DNA of 64,000 nucleotides from Bin87 sp965217175 (GTDB lineage Bacteria; Chloroflexota; Dehalococcoidia; Lucifugimonadales; UBA3495): NCBI GenBank assembly GCA_965217175.1, contig OZ244251.1, positions 1,178,001 to 1,242,000 of the forward strand, written 5' to 3'. Positions 36,060 through 45,040 of this stretch are shown here, piece by piece. The notes beneath the pieces are model-generated. The model saw only the letters and a program-made list of their open reading frames with translations. It made no database searches and had not been told where the DNA came from. Numbering within the stretch: position 1 is the first letter of the stretch; every line of letters starts with the position of its first letter. Position numbers and translations under genes: made by a program.

Positions 36060-36937
36060 CCGGAGAATCAATCCCGGTGCATTACGCCTACGTCGCCCGC
36101 CATCAGTACACTGACGTAGTGGTGCGCAACGATAACTTTCTGCGGCTGTCCGCGTTTACCGACCGCTACCAAACTGCCGGGGCGTGTTATATCGGGAGCT
36201 CGCCCATTGGCAGTATGATCGGGTATCTAGACCGGCTGGGCAATCAGATCCACCGCATCCGTATCACCGAGCCGCACGAGCAGTTGATATTGACTGCCGT
36301 TGGGGAGGTGCATCTCAGCACCGACGCGCCGAGCGTCGCCGATATTCCCCTGAAGTCGGTGACCTACGGTCTGGAAGCCGATGAGTATCTGACGCCGTCG
36401 CCGCTGGTAAATCCCAGCAGCGTATTGACTGCCGCCACCATCGCCGGCAACCACGCTGATACCCTGCTGGATACCGTGGGCAACGTGAACGAATGGGTTT
36501 ACCGGCAGGTGCGATACCAGAGGGGCGCAACGTCCGTATTCACCACGGCTGCCGATGTGCTGGAATCCTTGGTGGGCGTGTGTCAGGACAAGACTCACCT
36601 GGCGCTGGGCATGATGCGGGCGCTGGGGATTCCTGCTCGATATGTCAGCGGCCTGTTGACCCGTCAACCCGGTGAAACTCACGCCTGGCTGGAGTTTCTG
36701 CATCCCGATTGCGGCTGGTTGGCTGCCGATCCCACGCGCGGAGTTGTGATTGATACCGCCACCGACTACCTTAAGTTTGCGGTTGGGCGCGATTATTCGG
36801 AGGTTCCACCGGTTACCGGTTCATTCGTTTCCAGAGGCGATGGCCACCTGGATTTCGCCACGTCGGAGGTGTACTTCGACCGCGAAAGCATCTCGCTGGT
36901 GGATGCGTTCATGCTGATGGGATCTACTCTGTTATGA
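36032..36937 (+). CDS. Transglutaminase-like cysteine protease-fold protein
   Basis: A 301-residue protein with an N-terminal beta domain (transglut_N type, residues about 15-110) and a transglutaminase-like core. The catalytic triad looks complete: C184 in GVCQDKTH, H217 in ETHAWLEF, D233 in AADPTRG. It overlaps the end of the ATP-grasp frame by 28 bp and has GGTGGGG as ribosome site. The family partners ATP-grasp and alpha-E proteins in a predicted peptide-modification or tagging system. Unlike its two neighbours it carries no stop. Confidence 0.88.
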   Translation: MQADLGSPVTGESIPVHYAYVARHQYTDVVVRNDNFLRLSAFTDRYQTAGACYIGSSPIGSMIGYLDRLGNQIHRIRITEPHEQLILTAVGEVHLSTDAPSVADIPLKSVTYGLEADEYLTPSPLVNPSSVLTAATIAGNHADTLLDTVGNVNEWVYRQVRYQRGATSVFTTAADVLESLVGVCQDKTHLALGMMRALGIPARYVSGLLTRQPGETHAWLEFLHPDCGWLAADPTRGVVIDTATDYLKFAVGRDYSEVPPVTGSFVSRGDGHLDFATSEVYFDRESISLVDAFMLMGSTLL

Positions 36938-37007
36938 CCAGGATTACGCTCGCGCCCATGCCTAAGCCCAGGACCAGGATTACGCTCAGGATGAGGAATA
37001 TACGCAG

Positions 37008-37532
37008 ATGGTAGAACCAAGGGCATTATCGTTTAATAACGACCGGTGGCTCACTGACTCCCGGGTCTACAACCTGATCTGACTGGGCCGGTGGCTGGAG
37101 AGGGCGGACAACATCACACGGGTGGTGAACACCTTTGCCGGCATGGCCGTTAATCAGGGTAGCGACATGGTTACCTTCCAGCGCTCTCTCAACAACGCGG
37201 CGGTAATACGGGGGATCATGGTTGACGGTTCGTATCAGGCGTTGACCATGCTGCTCAAAGACCACGGCACATCCTCGGTCTATCACAGCCTGGTGACGGC
37301 CCGCAGCAACGCCACACAGGTGGGCACGCTGGAATTGATTCGAGCGATTCACGACACCCTGCTAAAGCTGGAAGACTCCTCTACACCGCTCAATACTCCT
37401 CAGGATGCCCTGATGCTGACCACTGATCTGCTGGATGGTCTGGGCAGAATTTACCAGGTAATAGACGACAGCTGGTTCCATCAGGAAGCCCTCTCGGAAG
37501 AAGAGGTGTTCCATCGGTTCGTGCAGCAGTAG
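37008..37532 (+). pseudogene. Alpha-E domain protein with in-frame opal codon
   Basis: A 175-codon frame interrupted only by TGA at 37080-37082 (codon 25). Around it the sequence reads RVYNLI-stop-LGRWLERADNITR, matching the alpha-E (DUF403) N-terminal motif NLYWLGRYxERAEN with the stop replacing the conserved Trp (TGG to TGA). Further alpha-E-like features are LLKDHGTSSVYHSL and TARSNATQVGTLELI. At about 174 residues it is much shorter than usual alpha-E proteins (about 300). It is the third gene of the ATP-grasp/transglutaminase operon. Recent pseudogene is the default reading. Confidence 0.72.
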
Positions 37533-37592
37533 ACGTGGGATAGTCTGACCCACTGGGACGGTGGTGGCCCTGCCGTCCGACGGCTCACACGT

Positions 37593-38216
37593 TCAATGTA
37601 CCCGACGGAAAACGTAGGCTGCCGCTGACCTGGTGTATGCAATGCCTTTGCCGGTTCCCCGGATGGTCGCGGGGATAACGGGCGTACCAGACTTGGGTAC
37701 AAAGAAGGCGCTCAAATCCATCCGGTCCCAGGAATGCCGTCCCGCTGCCCTGGAGACGGTGGCCACCAGCTCATAATCTGCGTCGAGCGATGCTAGGCTC
37801 GCGTCTCCGTGGCTGTCATTAACCAACAGGAGACCGCCGGCGGCGAGATAGCGTTTGCATACCTGAGACACCGGGCCAGCCCACTGTGAAACGAGAAGAT
37901 CGTGGGTTTCATCTTCCAATGGCAGGGTCGCACCATAGTCAGCGGAATGGAACGTGATGTCAGGTTCACCGTCGTAGTGTTTCCTGTCCTGGACCATTTT
38001 TCGCATCGCCGGATCAGCGAAGAAACCTGGGCAGCGGCGATCGCTGTCGACGTAGGTGACAGAGGGGATTGCGAACGAGGGGGTGATGTGCACGAAGCTA
38101 CCAGGATAGAGAGCTTGTTTGGATCCGAACTGATCCACCAGCATCTCGAACAGATCGGCACGTTCAAACCCGTTGGATGTGTAGTATTTTTCGTATAGAC
38201 GAGAGTTTTTGTTCAC
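37593..38216 (-). CDS. Methyltransferase-like conserved protein
   Basis: A 207-residue protein with a Rossmann-like layout: ALYPGSFVHITPSF, VTYVDSDRR (acidic end of a strand), then DETHDLLVSQWAGP and GGLLLVNDSHGD. It resembles class I SAM-dependent methyltransferase-like hypothetical proteins, but the glycine-rich SAM motif is atypical. The start is a GTG with GAGGAACA upstream. It is convergent with the alpha-E frame, so it is unlikely to be in that operon. Function unknown. Confidence 0.65.
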   Translation of the reverse strand: MNKNSRLYEKYYTSNGFERADLFEMLVDQFGSKQALYPGSFVHITPSFAIPSVTYVDSDRRCPGFFADPAMRKMVQDRKHYDGEPDITFHSADYGATLPLEDETHDLLVSQWAGPVSQVCKRYLAAGGLLLVNDSHGDASLASLDADYELVATVSRAAGRHSWDRMDLSAFFVPKSGTPVIPATIRGTGKGIAYTRSAAAYVFRRVH

Positions 38217-38389
38217 TGTTCCTCTTTTCGCGGTGCCTGACTGGCTGCCGGTCGATCCTGATCAATTTCAATGGGAGTGTTCCGCGGATTGCCATCTGAC
38301 GGATGACCGCCTGTCCCGAGGAAACTGGGGAAGGCCAGCATTTGCCGTGGGGTGCCGTGGGGTATGGTAGCGGCGGCGCCGTTTTGCGC

Positions 38390-39049
38390 TTACCCCGATC
38401 GTTCCCTTCTGCTGGCCCTCAAACCGATTCGCACGTTCCACCAGACGATTAGCGGCGTGATGACAATGGTGGGTAAATTCCAGGGCAGCCATACCGGGTC
38501 GAGGTCGACGTTTACCACTGCCACCGCGGTTACGGTGGCAATCGTGCCGGCCAGCATATTGGTGAGATGTCGTTGGATCCGCTGGGCACCACCTCGCATC
38601 CGACCCCTGGTCAGGCCGAAGTAATACGCGCCGTCAACGAGGCTGAGCGCCACCGCGATGGCTCCGAAAATGAGCATGGTGACCCATTGCCCGTCCCCGG
38701 CGCTTCCCAAAAGGACGCCGTAACCCCACATGGCCAGGCCGGTGATCCCCATGATACCGGCGGCACACCAGTCGAACAGCTGTGGAAGACCCCTGCGGTT
38801 GCGGGCAAACCGCCAGCCGGCAAAAACCAGATAGAAACTGAACACTGCGATGAACAGCAGGAATACGCTGGAACCGAGTATCGCCAGTGGCAGCGCCGTA
38901 AGAAATATCACCGTCATTGCCATGGCGTATATCCTGCCCGCCAATACGTGATAGCGTCCGCCCTTTGCGGTGATTACGGCTACAAAAGCAGTCAGCAGGG
39001 CCATTGACCCGGCGGCAATGTGTACGAGGAGCAAAATTGCGCCGACCAT
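38390..39049 (-). CDS. DUF2306-like multispanning membrane protein
   Basis: A 219-residue protein with about seven hydrophobic segments and short loops. The N-terminal HIAAGSMALLTAFVAV and GGRYHVLAGRIYAMAM match the DUF2306/HLAGR-type membrane family of unknown function. ATG 39049 begins the hydrophobic protein; the longer frame runs back through the tRNA gene and was rejected. A tRNA-Ala gene lies upstream on the same strand. Confidence 0.75.
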   Translation of the reverse strand: MVGAILLLVHIAAGSMALLTAFVAVITAKGGRYHVLAGRIYAMAMTVIFLTALPLAILGSSVFLLFIAVFSFYLVFAGWRFARNRRGLPQLFDWCAAGIMGITGLAMWGYGVLLGSAGDGQWVTMLIFGAIAVALSLVDGAYYFGLTRGRMRGGAQRIQRHLTNMLAGTIATVTAVAVVNVDLDPVWLPWNLPTIVITPLIVWWNVRIGLRASRRERSG

Positions 39050-39096
39050 GAGGTCCACTTGCGTAGAGGGAAGCGGTCGCGGCGGTTGGGTAAATT

Positions 39097-39172
39097 TGGT
39101 GGAGGTGAGGGGATTCGAACCCCTGACCCCCTGCTTGCAAAGCAGGTGCTCTCCCGGCTGAGCTACACCCCC
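39097..39172 (-). tRNA. tRNA-Ala(TGC)
   Basis: A 76-base tRNA including encoded CCA (39097-39099). The anticodon arm CCTGC-TTTGCAA-GCAGG gives TGC. The acceptor stem GGGGGTG/CACCTCC has the G3-U70 wobble pair that identifies alanine tRNAs, and GGTTCGAATCC is the T arm. Confidence 0.97.
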
Positions 39173-39239
39173 ACATATAGTGTTTGTGATTATAGCAGGG
39201 TGGCCCTCACCGATGCCCGTTCCCACGGGGAGAGGATGG

Positions 39240-39307
39240 ATTCCCGCGTTCGCGGGAATGACAGTTTGATACCCGACGAGATTGCCACGCTTCGCTCGCA
39301 ATGACAG
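39240..39307. repeat. Two dispersed inverted repeats upstream of the thiolase gene
   Basis: A short palindrome (ATTCCCGCGTTCGCGGGAAT, from about 39240) is followed by an ATTGCCACGCTTCG...GCAATGACA element (39280-39307) of the family seen at 20093, 31839, 31918 and 50711. Confidence 0.7.
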
Positions 39308-39414
39308 TTTTGCACGATGCTCTCGTTTTACATAGCGGGTGGCAGCGGGTATGATACGCCCACCAATTTACGTTGAATTTGCCTGCCGTTGTCCGCAGAA
39401 CAAGGAGCCCTATA

Positions 39415-40614
39415 ATGCGAGGAGTAGCCATCGTTTCCCCAGTCCGCACCGCCGTCGGTAACTTCGGCGGGGGCCTGCGCGACATAACCGCCGCCGAGCT
39501 GGCTTCCACGGTGATCAGCGCTGCTCTGGAACGGAGCGGCATCGACCCAGCCCTGGTTGACGACGTCATTCTCGGCCACGGTTATCCCTCCGGCGAGAAC
39601 CCCGCAATCGGGCGGTTGGCCGGTCTGAAGGCGGGCCTGCCAATTGAGGTGCCCGGCTACCAGCTGGACCGGCGTTGCTCCTCCGGACTGCAAGCGATTC
39701 TCAACGCCTCTATGCTGGTGCAGACCGACAACGCCGACGTGGTAATAGCCGGCGGCGTGGAGAGCATGAGCGGCGCCGAGTTCTACAACAACGAATCGCG
39801 TTGGGGCGCCCGGTTTGGATCGGTTACATTCCATGATCGCCTGGCCCGCGCCCGGGTTACCATCGCCCCCGAAGAGCGTTTCGGACCCATACCCGGCGGC
39901 ATGGTCGAAACGGCGGAAAATCTGGCGAAACAGTACGAAATCCCACGGCAGGAACAGGATGAATTCGCGCTTCGGAGTCACCAGCGCGCGGTGGCAGCCC
40001 GGGACGCCGGCAAGTTCAATGCTGAAATAGTGCCGGTTAGCATTCCGCAGCGACGCGGCGACCCCAAAATCTTCGACACCGACGAGGGTCCCCGCGGCGA
40101 TACCACGATAGACGTTCTGGGACGCCTGCGTCCGGTGATGCAGGATGGCTGCGTTACCGCCGGCAACGCCAGCAGCCAGAATGATGCTGCCTCAGTGTGC
40201 CTGGTGGTGGCGGAGGATAAGCTCGAGGAGCTGGGTCTGACTCCCATGGCCTATCTGCGAGGTTGGGCCGTAACCGGTTGCCATCCGGCCACCATGGGTA
40301 TCGGACCGGTAGCGTCCGTCAACAAGGTTATGAACAAGATCGGCATGACGCTGGGGGATATGGACATCATTGAACTCAACGAAGCCTTCGCCGCCCAGGT
40401 GCTCGCCGTGCTCCGCGAGTGGAACCTGCCCCACGAAGATAACCTCAACGTCAACGGCTCCGGCATATCACTGGGCCATCCCATCGCCGCCACCGGCGCG
40501 CGTATTCTGGCGACCATGCTCCACGAGATGGAGAGGCAGGATTTGCAGTGGGGTCTGGAAACCATGTGCGTAGGCGGGGGACAGGGCGTAGCCGCAGTTT
40601 TCGAGCGTAAATAG
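39415..40614 (+). CDS. Thiolase (acetyl-CoA acetyltransferase family)
   Basis: A 399-residue thiolase that condenses or cleaves 3-ketoacyl-CoA. The nucleophilic Cys lies in LDRRCSSGLQAI, the His in GHPIAATGAR, and the second Cys in MCVGGGQGVA. Start ATG 39415 has AAGGAG upstream. Whether it runs in the biosynthetic or degradative direction is unclear; other CoA enzymes in the window favour degradation. It is separated from them by the ATP-grasp region. Confidence 0.92.
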   Translation: MRGVAIVSPVRTAVGNFGGGLRDITAAELASTVISAALERSGIDPALVDDVILGHGYPSGENPAIGRLAGLKAGLPIEVPGYQLDRRCSSGLQAILNASMLVQTDNADVVIAGGVESMSGAEFYNNESRWGARFGSVTFHDRLARARVTIAPEERFGPIPGGMVETAENLAKQYEIPRQEQDEFALRSHQRAVAARDAGKFNAEIVPVSIPQRRGDPKIFDTDEGPRGDTTIDVLGRLRPVMQDGCVTAGNASSQNDAASVCLVVAEDKLEELGLTPMAYLRGWAVTGCHPATMGIGPVASVNKVMNKIGMTLGDMDIIELNEAFAAQVLAVLREWNLPHEDNLNVNGSGISLGHPIAATGARILATMLHEMERQDLQWGLETMCVGGGQGVAAVFERK

Positions 40615-40828
40615 GCTCAACTCCGCAGGATGGCCAGGATCAGGATCGACAGGATCAGGATCGACGGAACGATGGCGTGAGCGGGGCAGGTTGGCTGTTT
40701 TCACCGTAATCCGCGATCCCCAAATCTCAAGAGCATCGGAATATTGTTCCCGACATAGGCACTTTCCCTTGACGGGTGCAGGGGCAACAGCTTCCACCCA
40801 TTCATACACTGAACAAAGGACCATCCAC

Positions 40829-42424
40829 ATGGGCAGCAAGCAGGCAGTAGCAGACGTTTTGGTAATCGGGGCCGGCGCGTCCGGCGCGGCATTCACCTGG
40901 AGCCTTACGCAGGCGGGGGTAAAGGTCGTTTGCCTGGAGCAGGGTGGTTGGGTTCCACAGAACGCGTTTCCGGTGAGCGATCCCCAGGCTCAGTTGCATT
41001 GGCAGACTGACTTCCATCCAAATCCCAACTTCCGCGGGCTGCCCGAAGATTATCCGGTCAACGAGGATGACACTCCCATCGCTCCGTATATGTACAACGC
41101 GGTGGGTGGCAGCACGATTCACTGGGGTTCTCACTTCCCCCGTTTCCATCCTTCTGACTTTCGCCTGAAGTCGCTGGACGGTGTGGCCGATGACTGGCCG
41201 ATGGACTACTTTGAGCTGGAACCCTATTACGATCTGAATGACCGTATGCATGGCGTGAGCGGCTTGCAGGGCGACCCGGCGTATCCGCCGAAACCGGTGC
41301 GACCCACGCCTCCCCTCCCGATCGGACGGGGTGGTGAACTGCTGGGGCAGGCTTTCAACAAGTTGGGGTGGCACTGGTGGTCATCGGACAACGCCGTGCA
41401 CTCCGCTGCGTGGGATGGTCGGCAACCCGACGTCGGCGAATACCTGCGTTCTCCTTCGGGAAGCGACATAATCTTTTGGCCGCAAGCCCTGAAACAGGGC
41501 GCCCGCCTGATCACCCACGCGCGTGTCCGCGAGATTCTGGTGGACGCATCCGGGCGAGCCACCGGCGCTTCGTACTACGATCGCAACGGCGACCTGCAGG
41601 CGCAATACGCCAACGTGGTGGTGCTGGCGTGCAACGGCATAGGCACGTCGCGGTTGCTGCTCAACTCGCGCAGCGCTCTGTTCCCTGATGGTCTGGCCAA
41701 CAGTAGCGGACAGGTGGGCCGCAACCTGATGCACCATCCGTGTGGATATGTTCTGGGGCTATTTGACGAGGATCTGGGATCCGACGAGGGACCTCGCGGT
41801 TCGTCGATGCTGAGCCAGGAATTCTACGAAACCGACGTGCGGCGCGGTTTTGTGAGAGGGTACGACATGCAGGTTTCCAACGTCGGCGGGGCTCCCCTGC
41901 AGATCGCCCTGGGCGGACTGGTTGGCGAGACCGTGGCGTGGGGCGACGCTCACCATCGCGATTTCGCGGAACGCATCCGCCGGCAGATGGGCATCGTGGT
42001 AATGACCGAAGACCTGCCCGAGCAACACAACCGGGTTACGCTGGACCCTCAATTGACCGATAGCCACGGCATCCCCGCTCCCAAGATCGATTACACGGTG
42101 AGCGAGAATACGTGGTCCATTCTTGACCACGGCATCGCCCGCGCAACCGAGGCGCTGGAGGCCGCGGGAGCCAAGCGAGTAGTCGCGTCGAGGCTGCGCC
42201 GCAACGCCGGTTGGCACCTGCTGGGAACCGCACGGATGGGGTCCGACCCGGATACGTCGGTGGTCGACCGGTGGGGTCGGGCCCACGACGTGCCCAACCT
42301 GTTCATCATCGACGGGAGCATATTCACCACCGGGGCCTGCATAAATCCGACAACGACCATTCAGGCGCTGGCGCTGCGGACTGCCGATTACCTGTCCGGT
42401 GAAGGGGCGTCGGCCATCTCCTGA
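40829..42424 (+). CDS. GMC-family oxidoreductase
   Basis: A 531-residue FAD-dependent glucose-methanol-choline oxidoreductase. The FAD-binding glycine motif VIGAGASGAAF is at residues 12-22, GGSTIHWG is the second GMC signature, and the C-terminal catalytic segment contains NAGWHLLGTARMG and NPTTTIQALALR. It oxidises an alcohol or sugar hydroxyl. Start ATG 40829 has AAAGGA upstream. A short CAGGATC repeat precedes it at about 40627-40665. Confidence 0.88.
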   Translation: MGSKQAVADVLVIGAGASGAAFTWSLTQAGVKVVCLEQGGWVPQNAFPVSDPQAQLHWQTDFHPNPNFRGLPEDYPVNEDDTPIAPYMYNAVGGSTIHWGSHFPRFHPSDFRLKSLDGVADDWPMDYFELEPYYDLNDRMHGVSGLQGDPAYPPKPVRPTPPLPIGRGGELLGQAFNKLGWHWWSSDNAVHSAAWDGRQPDVGEYLRSPSGSDIIFWPQALKQGARLITHARVREILVDASGRATGASYYDRNGDLQAQYANVVVLACNGIGTSRLLLNSRSALFPDGLANSSGQVGRNLMHHPCGYVLGLFDEDLGSDEGPRGSSMLSQEFYETDVRRGFVRGYDMQVSNVGGAPLQIALGGLVGETVAWGDAHHRDFAERIRRQMGIVVMTEDLPEQHNRVTLDPQLTDSHGIPAPKIDYTVSENTWSILDHGIARATEALEAAGAKRVVASRLRRNAGWHLLGTARMGSDPDTSVVDRWGRAHDVPNLFIIDGSIFTTGACINPTTTIQALALRTADYLSGEGASAIS

Positions 42425-42523
42425 CGTGGTGAAACACGCCACCGGGTATAACGAATAGAATACGGGCTGGCGGCAAATTCCAGGCGGAGAGCAATTGCTG
42501 ATTCGAGGGCTAATCTCGCGAAA

Positions 42524-43066
42524 ATGCAAGTGATCACCGAACGCCTCCGGCTGCGGGAGTTTGCATCAGACGACTGGCCGGATGTGTTGGCCTACCAGAA
42601 GGACCCGCGTTACCTCCGTTTCTACCCCTGGAGCCATCGCACGCCGTCTGATGCGCAGGCGTTCGTAGCCATGTTCCTGGATCAGCAACGAGAACAACCT
42701 CGGCGCCGCTTCCAGCTGGTTATCGCCCGCCGGCAGGATGACCGACTGATTGGCAATTGCGGGATACGCCGTAAACCGGACAATGATTGGGAAGCTGACA
42801 TCGGCTATGAATTGGCTCACGATTGCTGGGGGCTGGGGTATGCTACCGAGGCGGCGGGGGCGATGGTCGACTTTGGGTTCCTGGAATTGGGTCTGCACCG
42901 CATTTCCTCGTGGTGCATTGCCGAAAACACTGCATCTGCCCGCGTGCTGGAACGGCTGGGTTTCCGACTGGAGGGACGCCTGCGTCAAAACCAATACTTC
43001 AAGGACCAATGGTGGGATACACTGTTATACGCCATGCTGGCGGAAGAGTGGAAAGTGTTGCCGTGA
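42524..43066 (+). CDS. GNAT-family N-acetyltransferase
   Basis: 180 residues of the RimJ/RimL-like GNAT group. The acetyl-CoA-binding region is present (ELAHDCWGLGYATEAAGAMVDF, here with the Q/RxxGxA/G loop as WGLGYA), and the C-terminal NTASARVLERLGFRLEGRLR is typical. It could acetylate a protein N-terminus, an amino sugar or an antibiotic. Single gene context. Confidence 0.88.
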   Translation: MQVITERLRLREFASDDWPDVLAYQKDPRYLRFYPWSHRTPSDAQAFVAMFLDQQREQPRRRFQLVIARRQDDRLIGNCGIRRKPDNDWEADIGYELAHDCWGLGYATEAAGAMVDFGFLELGLHRISSWCIAENTASARVLERLGFRLEGRLRQNQYFKDQWWDTLLYAMLAEEWKVLP

Positions 43067-43120
43067 AAACGTCCGGCGAGCCACCTTTGCCTGATTGCTA
43101 CACCACCTATTGGAGGAAAT

Positions 43121-43501
43121 ATGCCTAAGGTTGTTCACTTCGAGTTGCCTTTTGATGATGCCGCACGCGCCAACAAATTCTACGCCGACGTATTCGGCTG
43201 GGAATCCAGCAAATTTGAAAGCGGGCCTGAGGATTATTACCTGCAGCAGACCGGTGGCGACGACGAACCATACGGGATCGGCGGGGCGTTGATCGAACGG
43301 GCCGCGGCCGTGAACCGGGGCGGCACACTCGTCATTCTGGGTGTGGACAACCTGGACGCTTACATCGGCAAAGTAACCGCCGCCGGGGCTGAAATCGTCA
43401 CTCCCCGTACTGCCATACCGGGCATTGGGTACTTTGCCAACTTCCGGGACACCGAGGGCAACGTGGTGGGGATGTTCCAGGACGATAACAGCGCGAGTTA
43501 G
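43121..43501 (+). CDS. VOC-family (glyoxalase-like) protein
   Basis: A 126-residue vicinal-oxygen-chelate fold protein: HFELPFDDAARANKFYADVFGWE at the N-terminus (split here over two strands) and FRDTEGNVVGMFQ at the C-terminus. GGAGGAAAT precedes the ATG. Members include dioxygenases, isomerases and resistance proteins; no specific role can be given. Confidence 0.85.
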   Translation: MPKVVHFELPFDDAARANKFYADVFGWESSKFESGPEDYYLQQTGGDDEPYGIGGALIERAAAVNRGGTLVILGVDNLDAYIGKVTAAGAEIVTPRTAIPGIGYFANFRDTEGNVVGMFQDDNSAS

Positions 43502-43524
43502 GCTGATGCGTTCGTAAAGGTACA

Positions 43525-43824
43525 ATGGCCGCTCGCATCGAAATTCCTGGTGACGCCATCGTCGAATTCTGCCGCCGGAACCATATTAGAAGGCTGGCAT
43601 TGTTCGGCTCCGTCATTCGCGACGATTTCACTCCGCAGAGCGACATTGATGTGCTGGTGGAGTTTGAACCGGGTTGCACACCAGGATTTGCATTTTTCGA
43701 TATGCGGCGCGAATTGATCGACATGCTGGGGCGCGAAGTCGACCTGAAAACGGCGGCGGCGCTGAGTCCCTACTTCCGCCAGGAGGTGCTCGACGAAGCC
43801 GAGGAGATCTATGTCGCGTCGTGA
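43525..43824 (+). CDS. mntA: MNT-type nucleotidyltransferase antitoxin
   Basis: A 99-residue minimal nucleotidyltransferase. It has G28-S29 followed by exactly ten residues and D40-x-D42 (GS-x10-DxD), the motif of MntA antitoxins, which AMPylate the HEPN partner to silence it. It overlaps the next gene (HEPN) by 14 bp, the classic arrangement. Cytoplasmic. Symbol assigned by family and context. Confidence 0.88.
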   Translation: MAARIEIPGDAIVEFCRRNHIRRLALFGSVIRDDFTPQSDIDVLVEFEPGCTPGFAFFDMRRELIDMLGREVDLKTAAALSPYFRQEVLDEAEEIYVAS

Positions 43825-44164
43825 ACCCCTGGTGGCCGTACGCCAAATGCTCGATCATGGTTCCGAGGCGGTGCAGATGGCGCAAGACCGTTCGCGCGCG
43901 GATCTCGATCTCGATAGAATGCTCAATCTCTCGTTGGTCCGTTTGCTGGAAGTTCTCGGTGAAGCTGAGCGGCGTGTTCCCGATGATTTTCGTTCCCGTT
44001 ACCCCAACGTACCCTGGCGTCAGACCACTGACCTTCGCAACGTGCTGATCCACGACTACGACACAGTTGATTTTGATGCCTTGTGGCGTATCATCCAGGA
44101 CGACCTTCCTCCGTTGATTCAACAACTTCACGGGATTATCAGCGACCACGCCGGGCCGGCCTGA
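43811..44164 (+). CDS. hepT: HEPN-domain ribonuclease toxin
   Basis: A 117-residue HEPN protein. The motif R76-x4-H81-x-Y83 (RNVLIHDY) is the RNase active site and the Tyr modified by MntA. The pair forms a type VII-like HepT/MntA toxin-antitoxin module. It follows MntA with a 14-bp overlap, so the two are translationally coupled. All expected residues are present, so the toxin is probably active when not AMPylated. Confidence 0.88.
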   Translation: MSRREPLVAVRQMLDHGSEAVQMAQDRSRADLDLDRMLNLSLVRLLEVLGEAERRVPDDFRSRYPNVPWRQTTDLRNVLIHDYDTVDFDALWRIIQDDLPPLIQQLHGIISDHAGPA

Positions 44165-44195
44165 CTACCTGGCACGCAAAGCAGATAGGAGCGAA

Positions 44196-44972
44196 ATGGG
44201 TAGAGTTGATGGAAAGGTAGTTTTGATAAGCGGGGGCGCTCGAGGTATGGGCGCAGAAGAGGTGGGCCTGTTTGGCCGGGAAGGTGCAAACGTGGTATTC
44301 GGCGACATCCTGGACGACCTGGGCCGGCAGGTGGAAGAGGAACAACGGGCCGCCGGCCACGACTGCACCTACACTCACCTGGACGTTACCAGTGAGTCTG
44401 ACTGGCAGGCAATTGTGGCGCTGGCGGAAGCGCGATACGGACGGCTGGATGCGCTGGTGAACAACGCTGGCATCAGCATCTCGGTCGTCGGAGGAGCCGG
44501 GAACATCGCGCTGGAAGACACCAGCGAAGCCGACTGGGATCGCGTGATGGACGTCAACTCCAAGGGCGTTTTCCTTGGTACCAAAACGGCGATACCCGCG
44601 ATGCGCCGGGCCGGCGGTGGGTCCATCGTGAATATCTCGTCAATCGCCGGCATGACGGGAGCATGGTCTCGCTCGCACCCCTACAATGCTTCCAAGGGAG
44701 CCGTACGTCTGTTCACCAAGGCGACCGCCATTCAGTATGCTGCCGAGGGTATCCGGGCCAACTCGGTGCATCCGGGCCCCATAATTACCCCCATGAGTTC
44801 GGCAACCTACGATGATCCTGAAGTGGCGGCCCAGCGGCTGGCGCTTATACCACTGGGTCGCCGGGCCCATCCCATTGAGGTGGCCTACGGGGTATTGTAT
44901 CTTGCCTCCGACGAGGCATCGTTCGTAACCGGAGCCGAATTGGTTATCGACGGGGGCTGCATTGCCCAGTAG
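44196..44972 (+). CDS. Short-chain dehydrogenase/reductase (paralog A)
   Basis: 258 residues. A cofactor motif SGGARGMGAE near residue 12, NNAG, the Ser in VNISSIAGM, and YNASK as YxxxK. It ends with VTGAELVIDGGC, close to the SDRs at 49783 and 51402. The Asp after the second strand (FGDILDD) favours NAD over NADP. AGGAG precedes the ATG. Resembles 3-alpha/20-beta hydroxysteroid-dehydrogenase-like SDRs; substrate unknown. Confidence 0.88.
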   Translation: MGRVDGKVVLISGGARGMGAEEVGLFGREGANVVFGDILDDLGRQVEEEQRAAGHDCTYTHLDVTSESDWQAIVALAEARYGRLDALVNNAGISISVVGGAGNIALEDTSEADWDRVMDVNSKGVFLGTKTAIPAMRRAGGGSIVNISSIAGMTGAWSRSHPYNASKGAVRLFTKATAIQYAAEGIRANSVHPGPIITPMSSATYDDPEVAAQRLALIPLGRRAHPIEVAYGVLYLASDEASFVTGAELVIDGGCIAQ

Positions 44973-45040
44973 TATAGTCCTGTATCGATTAACCACCGTA
45001 ACGATCACTTATAACCTGAAGCACCGACAAGGAGGAAACT

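Noticed and set aside
34671..37532. Alternative genetic code explaining the TAG and TGA
   Set aside because: TGA and TAG terminate many other genes in this window at the expected ends, so neither codon is globally reassigned.
39050..39301. N-terminal extension of the membrane protein at 38390
   Set aside because: The extension runs through the antisense and sense of the tRNA-Ala gene.
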